Both the position numbers and the translations under genes were made by a program. From NCBI RefSeq assembly GCF_028128615.1, contig NZ_AMDP01000061.1:124001-188000 (forward strand): 64,000 bases of DNA. The letters run 5' to 3'. Under the pieces are notes generated by a model that saw only the letters and a program-made list of their open reading frames with translations, was not told the DNA's origin and did no database searches. Positions 1-10,213 of this stretch are shown here, piece by piece. How positions within the stretch are numbered: position 1 is the stretch's first letter; every line of letters starts with the position of its first letter. Source of the stretch: Enterococcus sp. 5H. Lineage in GTDB: Bacteria > Bacillota > Bacilli > Lactobacillales > Enterococcaceae.

Positions 1-1250
1 TTTTGCAATTGCTGCTGATCGGCAGTTACTTCATTTGAAGGGGCTGTCGCTAATGCAAACAGCGCAAAACAAGTTAAAAACGTACCAATCACAGCTGTTA
101 CTTTAGGGATAGTCAGCCAAGGTTTTTTGAAAAAATCTTTAATGGCAAACCATGTATATTGGTAATAAAATTTGCCCATCGGTTTTTCAATGAAACGATA
201 AGACAATTCACTAATTCCTAAAATTAAAGCAATCTCAACCAACGAGTGTAAAAGTATGTGATCACTTAAATTTTTGATCTTAGCTTCGTAAAAAATCATT
301 ATCGGAAATTGATATAAATAAATGCCGTAACTACGTTTACCAATCCAAGTAAATACCGGGTTCGTCAGCCAGCGATTCAAGTCGGCACCTGGGTGAGCTG
401 TAACCGCTACTAAAAGCGTTGCAAAAATACTAACAATAAACATTCCACCGTAATAAACAAAAGCTAAATGATCTGCCAAGAATAAAAATCCGAACAGTAA
501 AACGACTAGCGACACAATGCCCACACCATTTAATAAACTTTTTGCCTTCAACGGTATTTCTTCTTTCAAACGGAAACTAGGCCAAACAAATGCCAACCCA
601 CTTCCTAACAAAATTGAGAATAAACGAGTATCAGTACCATAATAAACTCTCGTGGGATCTGCACCCGGAGTATACAAAACTGCCATTAATATGCCTGATC
701 CAACAGCTGCTGCCATAATAATGCCGAAAATTTTACCGCTATGCTTGACATATCGTTTGAGTAAGATAAATAATAAGGGCCAAATTAAATAGTTCTGTGC
801 TTCCACAGCTAATGACCAAATATGAGTAAATGGAGATTGAGTTGTAAACCGATCAAAGTAAGAAAATCCTTTAAAAATTTGCCACCAATTATTATAATAA
901 AGTACGCTGCTGGCAAAAACACTACGTAAGTTATTTAACATATCTCTTTGAAAAACCACGATATACGCTGATGCTGCAATTAACATTGCTAACAGACCTG
1001 GGTATAGTCTCTTCATCCGACGAATATAAAATCCTTTGATATCAATTGTTTCAGTTTTGAGCCATTCTTGCCTGAGTAAATCTGTTATTAAATAACCTGA
1101 AACTGCAAAAAAAATGGGGACACCTAAATAGCCCCCGCGCATTATATTAGGGAACAAGTGATACAGAATTACACCGACAACCGCGATTGTTCGAATCCCA
1201 TCGAATCCGGTAATATAGCGGCGCTCTTCTAACCTTTTCTTATTATTCAT
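1..1250 (-). CDS. Acyltransferase family 3 (OafA/OatA-like) membrane protein, C-terminus cut by window edge
   Basis: The frame is open from an ATG at 1250 to the window start, about 416 codons, so the gene is partial. The N-terminus carries the acyltransferase-3 hallmarks: a conserved His in ILYHL, the block GYLGVPIFFAVSGYLIT, then HIWSLAVEAQNYLIWPL. Many hydrophobic segments follow. At the window edge the protein leaves its last membrane helix and enters a hydrophilic, Gln-rich stretch. In OatA-type proteins an extracellular SGNH esterase domain follows there, but it lies outside the window. Proteins of this family move acyl groups across the membrane onto peptidoglycan or cell-wall polysaccharide. 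OatA (peptidoglycan O-acetylation) is a plausible identity but is not proven. Confidence 0.85.
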   Translation of the reverse strand, partial: MNNKKRLEERRYITGFDGIRTIAVVGVILYHLFPNIMRGGYLGVPIFFAVSGYLITDLLRQEWLKTETIDIKGFYIRRMKRLYPGLLAMLIAASAYIVVFQRDMLNNLRSVFASSVLYYNNWWQIFKGFSYFDRFTTQSPFTHIWSLAVEAQNYLIWPLLFILLKRYVKHSGKIFGIIMAAAVGSGILMAVLYTPGADPTRVYYGTDTRLFSILLGSGLAFVWPSFRLKEEIPLKAKSLLNGVGIVSLVVLLFGFLFLADHLAFVYYGGMFIVSIFATLLVAVTAHPGADLNRWLTNPVFTWIGKRSYGIYLYQFPIMIFYEAKIKNLSDHILLHSLVEIALILGISELSYRFIEKPMGKFYYQYTWFAIKDFFKKPWLTIPKVTAVIGTFLTCFALFALATAPSNEVTADQQQLQ

Positions 1251-1532
1251 TTATATTCCAACTTTACATAGATTCTATTTTTGATAATTCGAGTAATTTT
1301 TTAACAAAGAAAGCATGATATTGTTAATTGAGGATAGAAAAATAAGGTGTTTGTGACCAAAAAAGGCGGTCGATTGAAGTGAAAAAAATTTCTATCTAGC
1401 TCATGATCTTTGACAGTCGATGTTTGTTTGACTGATTTAATGTAGTAACTTAAATATACGTCCTTTCGTTAAAAATGGCAAGGACTCTCCCTCAGATTTT
1501 CAATTTTTTTAACTAAATTTTAGATATTCAAA
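1251..1532. other. Intergenic stretch without recognised gene
   Basis: This AT-rich gap between the acyltransferase start and the ilvA terminator should hold the acyltransferase promoter. I see no convincing -35/-10 pair, no ORF with a ribosome site and no repeat in it. Confidence 0.4.
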
Positions 1533-1585
1533 AAAAATAAAAACAAGACATTAAGTCTGATTCCCATCTGACTCAATGTCTTGTT
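1533..1585 (-). terminator. Intrinsic terminator of the ilv operon
   Basis: On the minus strand ACAAGACATT pairs with AATGTCTTGT (10 bp), with further pairing of GAGTC and GACT inside. A long T-rich run follows. It lies about 145 bases past the ilvA stop, so it closes the ilvDBNCA transcript. Confidence 0.75.
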
Positions 1586-1729
1586 TATTTATTGTGTAAT
1601 TTTTTAAAATTTAAGTTATTTTATTCTATTCTTCAAATCGCTTTTTTTAAAATTTTGACAGGATATATTTAAGTTAATTCTAGCGTTGATTTTACCTAAA
1701 AATACTGAATTTTTTCCTATCATAGCTAT

Positions 1730-2986
1730 TTAAACTAATAGAGCATATAATGAAGAATTATTTTTTAGATCAATAAAATTAGGATCAAATGCTGAAATTT
1801 TTTTGAGTAAGTTAGGTAGTTCTTCTTTCTCTTTTAGTAAAATACCTAAAATAACTGGCCCAGTACCTCGATTGACTTTTTTAGTATACTCAAACCTTGT
1901 AATATCATCGTCCGGACCTAAAATATCAGTTACAAACTCGCGTAAAGCTCCTGGTCTTTGCGGAAAATTGATAACAAAGTAATGCTTCAATCCTTCAAAA
2001 ATTAATGAACGTTCTTCAATTTCTTCCATCCGATTGATATCATTATTACCACCGCTTATAATACAGACAACATTTTTTCCTTTGATATCCTCTTTCATTA
2101 ATTCTAATCCTGAAACACTTAAAGCACCAGCTGGCTCTACCACAATAGCTTGTTTTGTGTATAATTCTAATATCGTTGTACAAACTTGCCCTTCATCAAC
2201 TGCTAACAGCTCATCCACATATTCTAAAGTATGGTTATAAGTTAATTCTCCAACTTGCTTCACTGCAGCACCATCAACAAATTTTTCAACACTTTCCAAC
2301 ATAACAGGTTTTCCTTCATTAAATGCTGCTCGCATTGACTGAGCCCCTAGCGGTTCTACACCAATAACAGCTGTCGTTGGACTGACCTCTTTTGTATAGG
2401 TAGAAACGCCACTGATTAATCCGCCTCCGCCGATTGCGGCGAAAAGATAATCAACCTGAAATTCAGATTTTTTGGCTTCGTTAAATATTTCTGCGGCTAC
2501 CGTACCTTGTCCAGCCATAATATTAATATCGTCAAACGGATCAATAAATGCTTGATTATTAGTTTTTGCGTAGTCTTTAGCAGCTTTTGCCGAAGCATCA
2601 AAAGTATCTCCAATCAATTTTACTGCAACTTCTTCTCCACCAAAAAATTTCACTTGAGAGACTTTTTGCTGTGGCGTCGTTGTCGGCATAAAAATCGTTG
2701 CTGGAACTTTCATTTCATGACAAGTAAATGCTACACCTTGTGCATGATTACCAGCACTGGCACAAACTACACCATTTTTTAATTGGTCATGAGGAGTTTG
2801 TTTAATTGCGTAATACGCCCCTCTCAATTTGAATGAACGAACCTTTTGTAGATCTTCTCTTTTTAAATAAACGTTACATTGATACTTTTGTGATAGATAC
2901 AAATCATATTGCAATGGCGTCTCAGTCACGACATCTTTTAATACCTCGTATGCTTCATCAACCTTTGTTTTTGTCAGCTTCAACAA
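1730..2986 (-). CDS. ilvA: Threonine deaminase (threonine ammonia-lyase), biosynthetic
   Basis: The enzyme converts threonine to 2-oxobutanoate with PLP, the committed step of isoleucine synthesis. The PLP lysine sits in SFKLRGAYYA, the phosphate-binding Gly stretch is GGGGLISG, and a C-terminal ACT-like regulatory domain follows (FVINFPQRPGALREFV). The frame is open 17 codons further up to 3037. A ribosome site (AAGGTGG) directly precedes tandem TTG codons at 2986/2983, so I place the start at TTG 2986, giving about 418 residues, the usual length of the Gram-positive form with one regulatory domain. It is the last gene of ilvDBNCA, 105 bases after ilvC, with a hairpin in the gap. Confidence 0.9.
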   Translation of the reverse strand: MLKLTKTKVDEAYEVLKDVVTETPLQYDLYLSQKYQCNVYLKREDLQKVRSFKLRGAYYAIKQTPHDQLKNGVVCASAGNHAQGVAFTCHEMKVPATIFMPTTTPQQKVSQVKFFGGEEVAVKLIGDTFDASAKAAKDYAKTNNQAFIDPFDDINIMAGQGTVAAEIFNEAKKSEFQVDYLFAAIGGGGLISGVSTYTKEVSPTTAVIGVEPLGAQSMRAAFNEGKPVMLESVEKFVDGAAVKQVGELTYNHTLEYVDELLAVDEGQVCTTILELYTKQAIVVEPAGALSVSGLELMKEDIKGKNVVCIISGGNNDINRMEEIEERSLIFEGLKHYFVINFPQRPGALREFVTDILGPDDDITRFEYTKKVNRGTGPVILGILLKEKEELPNLLKKISAFDPNFIDLKNNSSLYALLV

Positions 2987-3018
2987 ATTCTCCCCACCTT
3001 TTTTATTATGTATAGAAA

Positions 3019-3068
3019 CTGAGAAAGACCAGCTCACATCTCATGAGAGTTGCATCAATCTTTCTCAG
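3019..3068 (-). other. Hairpin between ilvC and ilvA
   Basis: CTGAGAAAGA and TCTTTCTCAG form a perfect 10-bp stem around a 30-base loop region that can pair further. On the minus strand it is followed by only a short T-rich stretch, so it is a weak terminator or a processing/stabilising structure that could lower ilvA expression relative to ilvC. Confidence 0.55.
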
Positions 3069-3091
3069 CTTAAAATTTACTAGTTGCCTAT

Positions 3092-4141
<1,050 letters not shown>

Positions 4142-4624
4142 TTAATTGTTGCCTCTTGTGAATCCAGTGACACCTGTCCTAGCTAATTGTTTAATGCCGT
4201 ATGGTGCAACTACATCAACAAAAGCGCTGATTTTTTCACTTGTCCCTGTAACTTGAATCACGACCGATTTAGTACCGACATCAATGACATTCGCCCTAAA
4301 TGGGTCAATTACTGAAAATAATTCGGCTCGAACAGCTGCCGGTGCATTGACTTTAACTAAAGCTAATTCACGTTCTAAATGCGCTTCATCTGTAATATCA
4401 GAAACTTTAATCACATCAATTTGTTTATTTAATTGCTTGGTAACTTGCTCACTTTCTTTTAAATCAGCGACATGGACAACAATGGTTATTCGTGAGATAT
4501 TTTCTTGCTCGGTTGGTCCAACAGAGATACTTTCAATATTGACTTGTCTACGTGTGAGAACGCCGCTAAAGCGATTTAAGACACCAGAGTTATTGTTGAC
4601 GGTTGCTGTAATAATTCGTTTCAT
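4142..4624 (-). CDS. ilvN: Acetolactate synthase small (regulatory) subunit
   Basis: This is the valine-sensing regulatory subunit of acetohydroxyacid synthase. It has an N-terminal ACT domain (residues 1-75, GVLNRFSGVLTRRQVNIES) and a C-terminal ALS_ss_C-like domain, 160 residues in all. The frame runs further upstream inside ilvB. The conserved N-terminus begins at MKRIITATV, so the start is ATG 4624. The ilvB stop codon lies one base before this ATG, which indicates translational coupling with the catalytic subunit. Confidence 0.93.
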   Translation of the reverse strand: MKRIITATVNNNSGVLNRFSGVLTRRQVNIESISVGPTEQENISRITIVVHVADLKESEQVTKQLNKQIDVIKVSDITDEAHLERELALVKVNAPAAVRAELFSVIDPFRANVIDVGTKSVVIQVTGTSEKISAFVDVVAPYGIKQLARTGVTGFTRGNN

Positions 4625-4625
4625 G

Positions 4626-6320
4626 TTAGTCCACTCCCAACATCTGATAATTGGCTTTGCCAGCCGGCACCATTGGTAAAACGTGTTCCGTAGGTGACAC
4701 CATAACTTCAAGCAACAATGGTCCTGTTTCTTTAAAGGCTTCTGTTAATTCTGCCTCCACTGTTTCTGGATTCGTTATACGGATACCTTTGATATGATAG
4801 GCTTCAGCCATTTTTACAAAGTCTGGTTGAGTAGTAAAAACTGATTCAGAACGGCGACCATCGAAGAAACTTTCCTGCCACTGACGCACCATTCCTAATG
4901 ATTGATTATTTAAAATAACAATTTTAATCGGGATATTATATTCATTTAAAATAGCTAATTCCTGATTGGTCATTTGAAAACCACCATCACCAACAAATAA
5001 AACGACTTCCTTATCTGGACAACCTAATTTTGCACCAATTGCTGCTGGTACACCATAGCCCATTGTCCCCAGACCACCACTTGTAACAAGCTGCTTTTCA
5101 TTTTTGAATGGATAAAACTGAGCTGCCCACATTTGATGTTGACCAACGTCTGTTGCAACGATCGCCTCTCCATCTGTTAATTCTCCAATATATTCAATAA
5201 CTTTTTGCGGTTTGATTTCTGCGGTTTGTTCTTTATCGTATTTAAATGGGTGCAGTTTTTTTCTGGATAAATTTAACTTTTTCCAATCCGTCGTATCTTG
5301 ACATTCAACATCTGTCTTCAACATTTCTTTTAGTGTTTCTTTCACATCAGCTACAATTGGAATCTGAGTGTCTATAATTTTACCGATTTCAGCCGGATCA
5401 ATATCAACATGAGCGATCACTGCATTTGGAGCAAACTCTTGCGGTGCACTAGCTAAACGATCATCGAAACGAGAACCGAAGTTTATCAATAAATCGCAAT
5501 CTGTCAACGCCATATTCGCAGCAAATGAACCATGCATCCCACCCATTCCTAAAAATAATTCATTTTCAGTTGATAATGCTCCTAAGCCTAATAAAGTACT
5601 TAAGGCAGGAATTTGGTATTTATCAATAAATTTAGCTAATTCTTTACTAGCATTAGCATGTACAACCCCAGCACCAACTAAGACTAGCGGTTTTTTAGCA
5701 GTTGCTAATGCTTCCATTAATTTTTTGACTTGTAGTTTGTTCGGTTTAACTGTTGGTTGATAGCTTGGCAAATTTAGTTTTACATCAATTGCTGCATCAG
5801 CTTCCATAATCGTCATATCTTTAGGTAAATCAATGACCACTGGTCCCTTTCTGCCGGTTGTCGCGATATGAAAAGCCTCTTCAATGATTCTCGGCAATTC
5901 TTTCGTATCGCGAACTTGATAGTTATTTTTAGTAATCGGCATTGTCAACCCAACAACATCAGCTTCCTGAAATGCATCTTTTCCGATACCGTCTGTAATT
6001 ACCTGTCCCGTAAACACCACCATCGGAATTGAATCACTCATCGCATCTGCAATTCCTGTAATTGCATTTGTTGCCCCCGGACCACTTGTAACAATAACAA
6101 CTCCCGGTTTTCCTGTAGCCTTTGCATATCCTTCTGCTGCATGTACCGCTCCTTGTTCATGTCTGGTTAAAATATGAGGAATATCCCCATCGTACAATGC
6201 ATCATATAGAGGAAGAACTGCTCCACCAGGATATCCGAAGATCATTTCAACTTTTTGTTTCAACAACGCATCAATCAAAATTTTAGAACCACTTTTCATT
6301 TTACTTTGTTGCTCCCCCAT
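4626..6320 (-). CDS. ilvB: Acetolactate synthase large (catalytic) subunit
   Basis: The ThDP enzyme joins pyruvate with pyruvate or 2-oxobutanoate. The N-terminal Pyr domain shows the catalytic Glu in [16 protein letters not shown]. The central FAD-binding domain and a C-terminal ThDP motif, [12 protein letters not shown] followed by NN, are present. At 564 residues it is family-typical. ATG 6320 follows a strong ribosome site (AGGAGGGG, 6-base spacing). It is the third gene from the 3' end of the operon, 14 bases after ilvD. The ilvN partner next to it marks it as the anabolic enzyme rather than catabolic AlsS. Confidence 0.95.
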   Translation of the reverse strand: MGEQQSKMKSGSKILIDALLKQKVEMIFGYPGGAVLPLYDALYDGDIPHILTRHEQGAVHAAEGYAKATGKPGVVIVTSGPGATNAITGIADAMSDSIPMVVFTGQVITDGIGKDAFQEADVVGLTMPITKNNYQVRDTKELPRIIEEAFHIATTGRKGPVVIDLPKDMTIMEADAAIDVKLNLPSYQPTVKPNKLQVKKLMEALATAKKPLVLVGAGVVHANASKELAKFIDKYQIPALSTLLGLGALSTENELFLGMGGMHGSFAANMALTDCDLLINFGSRFDDRLASAPQEFAPNAVIAHVDIDPAEIGKIIDTQIPIVADVKETLKEMLKTDVECQDTTDWKKLNLSRKKLHPFKYDKEQTAEIKPQKVIEYIGELTDGEAIVATDVGQHQMWAAQFYPFKNEKQLVTSGGLGTMGYGVPAAIGAKLGCPDKEVVLFVGDGGFQMTNQELAILNEYNIPIKIVILNNQSLGMVRQWQESFFDGRRSESVFTTQPDFVKMAEAYHIKGIRITNPETVEAELTEAFKETGPLLLEVMVSPTEHVLPMVPAGKANYQMLGVD

Positions 6321-6334
6321 TAGCTTCCCCTCCT

Positions 6335-8026
6335 TTAGTCTAATAGATCTTCTGGTATTTGCATGATTCCACCTGTGTGAGCTGAAGTTACCAATGCCGT
6401 ATATCTTGCTAGGTATCCTGTTTTTACTTTCGCTTTGAATTTCGGCAAATGATCATTTCTTCTAGCCAATTCTTCATCTGAAACATGCAATTCTAAGATA
6501 CGGTTAGTTAAATCAATTTCAATTTCGTCCCCATCTTCAACCAGAGCAATCGGTCCGCCAGCGGCAGCTTCTGGTGAAATATGACCTACAGCAATTCCTC
6601 GAGTCGCCCCAGAAAAACGACCATCTGTAATCAGCGCCACATCTTTACCTAAACCACGTCCAACAATGCTTGAAGTCGGTGCCAGCATTTCCGGCATTCC
6701 CGGACCGCCTTTAGGCCCTTCATAACGGATTACCACCACATGACCCTTTTTAACTGTGTGATTATCAATCGCTTCAACAGCTTCATCATGGGAACTAAAA
6801 CAAATAGCTTTTCCTACAAACTTTTTAATCGAAGGATCAACACCACCAACTTTGATAACACTGCCTTTAGGAGCAATATTTCCATATAAAATAGATAGTC
6901 CGCCAACAGGGCTATAGGGATTCTCTTTAGGATGAATAACTTCTTCATTTTTAATTACGGCATCTTGGACATTTTCCCGAATGGTTTTTCCTGTCACCGT
7001 AATTCGATCAGGGTGAATAGCATTGCCTAAATCTACTAATTCCTTCATAATGGCTGGTACTCCGCCTGCTTCATGAACATCATGCATTGAATATGCAGAA
7101 GATGGAGCAATTTTGGATAAGTAGGGAACTCTTTCAGCAATTGCGTTTACTTCTTCTAAGTTGTAGTCAATCTCAGCTTCGTTAGCAATTGCTAGTGTAT
7201 GCAAAACGGTATTTGTTGAGCCGCCCATTGCCATATCTAATGCAAATGCATCATCAATCGCTTCTTTAGTTATAATATCCCGAGGTTTCACTTGATTTTT
7301 GACTAAATCCATCAAATGAAATGCTGATTTCCTAACTAACTCTCTACGTTCATCCGAAACAGCTAAAATAGTACCATTGCCTGGTAATGCCATTCCTAAA
7401 ATCTCCATCAAACAATTCATTGAATTAGCTGTAAACATTCCGGCACAAGAACCACAGGTCGGACAGGCATTTTGCTCCAAAAAATTAAACTCTGCTTCTG
7501 TCATTTTACCTTCTTTAAATGTTCCAACAGCCTCAAACATTGATGATAAAGTTGCAGTATGACCTCTTGGATCAACACCGGCCTTCATTGGGCCACCAGA
7601 GCAAAAAATTGCTGGAACATTGGTACGAACACTTGCTAATAACATCCCAGGAGTGATCTTATCGCAGTTTGGAATATAAAATACACCATCAAACCAATGG
7701 GCATTAATCACTGTTTCCGCTGCATCAGCAATGATTTCTCTACTTGGTAGTGAATAACGCATTCCGATATGGCCCATCGCAATCCCATCATCAACCCCAA
7801 TAGTATTAAATTCAAACGGTATTCCGCCAGCTTCGCGAATGGCTTCTTTGGCTACATCAGCTAATTCCCTTAAATGAACATGTCCGGGAACGATATCAAT
7901 ATAAGAATTACAAATAGCGATGAATGGTTTAGCCATATCTTTCGCATTTTTTACTTGTCCCGTTGCATACAGCAAACTTCTGGCGGGAGCAGCCTCTATT
8001 CCTTTTTTTATTTGATCACTACGCAT
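6335..8026 (-). CDS. ilvD: Dihydroxy-acid dehydratase
   Basis: The Fe-S dehydratase makes the 2-oxo acid precursors of valine and isoleucine. Cluster cysteines are visible in [12 protein letters not shown] and [18 protein letters not shown], and the C-terminal GRFSGATRG block is intact. The length is about 563 residues. Two in-frame ATGs occur (8032 and 8026); the ribosome site GGAG is 9 bases from the second, so I prefer 8026. It is the first structural gene of the operon, behind the attenuator at 8131-8278. Confidence 0.95.
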   Translation of the reverse strand: MRSDQIKKGIEAAPARSLLYATGQVKNAKDMAKPFIAICNSYIDIVPGHVHLRELADVAKEAIREAGGIPFEFNTIGVDDGIAMGHIGMRYSLPSREIIADAAETVINAHWFDGVFYIPNCDKITPGMLLASVRTNVPAIFCSGGPMKAGVDPRGHTATLSSMFEAVGTFKEGKMTEAEFNFLEQNACPTCGSCAGMFTANSMNCLMEILGMALPGNGTILAVSDERRELVRKSAFHLMDLVKNQVKPRDIITKEAIDDAFALDMAMGGSTNTVLHTLAIANEAEIDYNLEEVNAIAERVPYLSKIAPSSAYSMHDVHEAGGVPAIMKELVDLGNAIHPDRITVTGKTIRENVQDAVIKNEEVIHPKENPYSPVGGLSILYGNIAPKGSVIKVGGVDPSIKKFVGKAICFSSHDEAVEAIDNHTVKKGHVVVIRYEGPKGGPGMPEMLAPTSSIVGRGLGKDVALITDGRFSGATRGIAVGHISPEAAAGGPIALVEDGDEIEIDLTNRILELHVSDEELARRNDHLPKFKAKVKTGYLARYTALVTSAHTGGIMQIPEDLLD

Positions 8027-8119
8027 TTTCATTCACTCCAATTCATTGTGTTTAGAAGAAGCAGTATAACTCTTCTGTTTTATTTTCTGATTTAGACTCT
8101 AACTTCTTTAATAGATTTT

Positions 8120-8157
8120 TTACAAAAAAAGCACCCCAATCAAATGACTGGGATGCC
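8120..8157 (-). terminator. Attenuator terminator ahead of ilvD
   Basis: The RNA arms GCAUCCCAGUC and GAUUGGGGUGC form an 11-bp stem with two G-U pairs around AUUU, followed by seven U. It lies about 70 bases after the leader-peptide stop. An upstream segment around 8164-8175 (reading GATGGGATTC on the minus strand) is complementary to the 5' arm and can act as the antiterminator. Confidence 0.85.
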
Positions 8158-8221
8158 TTAGTAAGAATCCCATCTACCAAAGACAAACAGGACTCAAACA
8201 TCTGCGAAATTTCTCAGTGTT

Positions 8222-8278
8222 CTAAGTCCTATACGATAAAATAATGACTAATACGTGATCGTTATTTGTCTTTCTCAT
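8222..8278 (-). CDS. ilv operon leader peptide (attenuator peptide)
   Basis: This is an 18-residue ORF, MRKTNNDHVLVIILSYRT, with ribosome site GAGGAG placed 8 bases before the ATG. Six consecutive codons encode V-L-V-I-I-L, the three end products of the operon's pathways. A short antiterminator segment and an intrinsic terminator follow before ilvD. By the known logic of leader-peptide attenuation (described for the Lactococcus lactis leu-ilv operon), a ribosome stalled at these codons when branched-chain aminoacyl-tRNA is scarce would let transcription continue. Confidence 0.85.
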   Translation of the reverse strand: MRKTNNDHVLVIILSYRT

Positions 8279-8345
8279 GGCAATGGTCTCCTCATCAAAA
8301 ATCTTTAAGATTAAAATAGTCTGTGATAAATAAGAACTTTTGTTA

Positions 8346-8374
8346 ACTATAAACCTAATAAATGAGAATGTCAA
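8346..8374 (-). promoter_or_regulatory. Promoter of ilvDBNCA
   Basis: On the minus strand -35 TTGACA (8369-8374) and -10 TATAGT (8346-8351) are separated by 17 bases. The predicted transcript begins about 60 bases before the leader peptide ATG. Confidence 0.8.
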
Positions 8375-8388
8375 TAAAATTTGATAAA

Positions 8389-8403
8389 AAAATTCAGAAA
8401 ATT
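8389..8403. promoter_or_regulatory. CodY-like box upstream of ilv promoter
   Basis: AAAATTCAGAAAATT matches the CodY consensus AATTTTCWGAAAATT at 13 of 15 positions. It lies 14 bases upstream of the -35. CodY represses ilv genes in many Firmicutes when branched-chain amino acids and GTP are plentiful; its use here is inferred. Confidence 0.55.
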
Positions 8404-8503
8404 CTAAAAACGTTAGTCTGAAGTTATTTACTTAATGTTTGTTTGTATTGGAAAATCTAGCGATTAATTGGAATTTGTTGTAAATTTGACATTATTTTTC
8501 ACT

Positions 8504-8550
8504 ACAAAAAAACTGCTGATTCTCATTTTTCATGAGAAAATCAGCAGTTT
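8504..8550 (-). terminator. Intrinsic terminator
   Basis: AACTGCTGATT pairs with AATCAGCAGTT around a 17-base loop that itself contains CTCATG/CATGAG. A T-run follows on the minus strand, directly after the gene ending at 8553. Confidence 0.8.
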
Positions 8551-8552
8551 GA

Positions 8553-9068
8553 TTAATTACTTTGGAAATAATAGAGTGGTTTATGTGACAAACTTTTCAT
8601 TTGTTTCTTCTTATCTTCAATAATCGTTAGCAATTCTTCAGAGAAACTTTCTAAAATAACGCGTCCACCTTTGTACGTACTTCCACCCATAGCAATTATT
8701 TCATCAGGTGTCAGGATAACTTTTCTATGAGCAATCTTCTTGAAAAATTCCTCTACCAAATATGTAGGTAAGTAAAAATTATTCTGAGCCGAGAAAGATT
8801 CTAAATAGATAAAGTCATCAATACTAATGTAACAATCATCCATTGAAATAAAGTTAACTTTATTATCAATATAAATATCCCGCTTTTGCAAGATTTCATT
8901 GACTTTTTTATTTAATAAATTCAATGACTCAATTTCTTTTACAAAATGCTCTAACTCACGGTAACGTAAGGCTTTCTGTTCTTCATATCTCATCCGTAAT
9001 GAAACACCAACAGATACGATAACAGCACCTACTAGCACACCGGTCATTCCCGCAATAAAAACAATCAT
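8553..9068 (-). CDS. Membrane-anchored protein of unknown function
   Basis: The 171-residue protein has one N-terminal hydrophobic helix (about residues 2-24, rich in Gly and Val), then a basic stretch (RMRYEEQKALRYRELEHF) and a soluble, charged remainder. The positive-inside rule suggests the bulk is cytoplasmic. I do not recognise the family. It is monocistronic, with its own terminator. The start ATG 9068 follows a weak GAGGGAATC ribosome site. Confidence 0.7.
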   Translation of the reverse strand: MIVFIAGMTGVLVGAVIVSVGVSLRMRYEEQKALRYRELEHFVKEIESLNLLNKKVNEILQKRDIYIDNKVNFISMDDCYISIDDFIYLESFSAQNNFYLPTYLVEEFFKKIAHRKVILTPDEIIAMGGSTYKGGRVILESFSEELLTIIEDKKKQMKSLSHKPLYYFQSN

Positions 9069-9272
9069 TTAGATTCCCTCATTCTATTTGTTCTTGTTTT
9101 TTAGTATAACACACTCTTTTACGATGACAAAAAAATTAGATGAATTTAATTTGAATTACCAAAAATTTTACTAATAATAAAAAACTATATTCAGCATAAT
9201 TAATATAGATTACAACTTTATTTGATGTTATACTAGAACAGTAAAAGAGATTAGTAAAAGTGAGGTTTAAAA

Positions 9273-9746
9273 ATGGAGAAAAAAGTTGTGAAGTTAGATT
9301 TTGACGAGGTTGTTATTGCCAACGAAGATGGAAGTACTACAAGAGCTTTATATGAATGGTTTAATTTCAAACCAGAAATTGGGGATGTTGTTGATGTATT
9401 TCCTGATGGAGATGAATTAATTATCCATAAAGTTGAAACAAAACAAGAAAACTTACAAGATAAAATTAATATCAATATTGTAAATGAAAACAATAATGCC
9501 AATACTCAAACTGTTGGTGGTTATGTACAAGCTGGCCGAGTAGTAAATAAATGGATTTATTTTTTATTAGCATTTTTCTTAGGGGGAATCGGCGCGCATA
9601 AATTTTATTCTGGTTTTGGCGGCAAAGGAATTATGTATCTCGTTTTCTGTTGGACTGGTATACCTTCTATTATTGCGTTTTGTACTTGTATTGCGACTTT
9701 ATTAAAAACAGCAGATCAAAATGGAAATATTGTAGTAACTTCATAA
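9273..9746 (+). CDS. TM2 domain-containing membrane protein
   Basis: The 157-residue protein has a soluble N-terminal half (about 85 residues, acidic, with a run of Asn) and a C-terminal TM2 domain. The first helix is KWIYFLLAFFLGGIGAHKFY, the Gly-rich turn GFGGKG follows, then a second helix (IMYLVFCWTGIPSIIAFC). The motif GxxGAHxFY is typical of TM2 proteins. Function is unknown for the family in Firmicutes. The ribosome site is GTGAGG. Downstream is a copy of the dispersed intergenic repeat, which supplies its terminator. Confidence 0.8.
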   Translation: MEKKVVKLDFDEVVIANEDGSTTRALYEWFNFKPEIGDVVDVFPDGDELIIHKVETKQENLQDKININIVNENNNANTQTVGGYVQAGRVVNKWIYFLLAFFLGGIGAHKFYSGFGGKGIMYLVFCWTGIPSIIAFCTCIATLLKTADQNGNIVVTS

Positions 9747-9768
9747 TTTTGAACATAGTAACAAAGTT

Positions 9769-9925
9769 GTGATAAAAGTCGTTTAGACTTGAGCAATTAG
9801 ACTAAGCCCGGACAATGTGTTTCATGCATTGTCCGGGTTTTACGTAATTTTCGAAACTTTCAATTCTTAAAGCTTTTAAAAGAAGCAACGCATATTCTGA
9901 GCCTTGTATCGTTCATCATTGAATC
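9769..9925. repeat. Dispersed intergenic repeat, degenerate copy
   Basis: The stretch starts with GTGATAAAAGTCGTTTA..CTTGAGCA and continues through a terminator and AATTTTCGAAAC.TTCAATTCTTAAAGCTTTT. The same order of modules recurs at 48552-48760, and the second module is the reverse complement of parts of 11480-11600 and 55950-56075. Confidence 0.65.
9807..9841 (+). terminator. Intrinsic terminator within repeat copy
   Basis: CCCGGACAATG and CATTGTCCGGG form an 11-bp perfect stem followed by TTTT. It terminates the TM2 gene transcript. Confidence 0.8.
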
Positions 9926-10113
9926 ACGGTATTCTTCTTGATTTACAACAGTGTGATCGAAATGAAATGGAGTGTCATACCGTTTATTCAGATTTTTACT
10001 GATGTAGATATAACTCAATGAATTATGTCCCTACTATAATTATTCTCTTTTTAACCAAATATTTTACCTAGCATTTTCTAGTAAAAAACTCTCTAAGATT
10101 TCTGTGCATTTAA

Positions 10114-10130
10114 GTTGACCTTTATTGACC
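10114..10130. promoter_or_regulatory. CtsR operator at clpP
   Basis: GTTGACCTTTATTGACC is a tandem TTGACC heptad pair, the complement of the CtsR consensus RGTCAAANANRGTCAAA. It covers the -35 element and part of the spacer of the clpP promoter, so CtsR binding would block RNA polymerase until heat shock. Confidence 0.8.
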
Positions 10131-10143
10131 AATGAAGTATACT
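10115..10143 (+). promoter_or_regulatory. clpP promoter
   Basis: The -35 TTGACC (10115-10120) and -10 TATACT (10138-10143) have a 17-base spacer and overlap the CtsR operator. The clpP ATG is 70 bases downstream. Confidence 0.75.
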
Positions 10144-10213
10144 TTTTTTAAGCAATCAATTATACTTTGTGATAAAATGATTTGAAGAGCTTTTTATATA
10201 GGAGGAATATACT

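Noticed and set aside
4625-4711. Extended N-terminus of IlvN
   Set aside because: It reads through the 3' end of ilvB in another frame and is absent from the conserved family N-terminus, which begins at MKRIITATV.
8131-8278. T-box riboswitch in the ilv leader
   Set aside because: No T-box consensus (AGGGUGGNACCGCG) or specifier-loop layout is present; a translated leader peptide with BCAA codons explains the region better.
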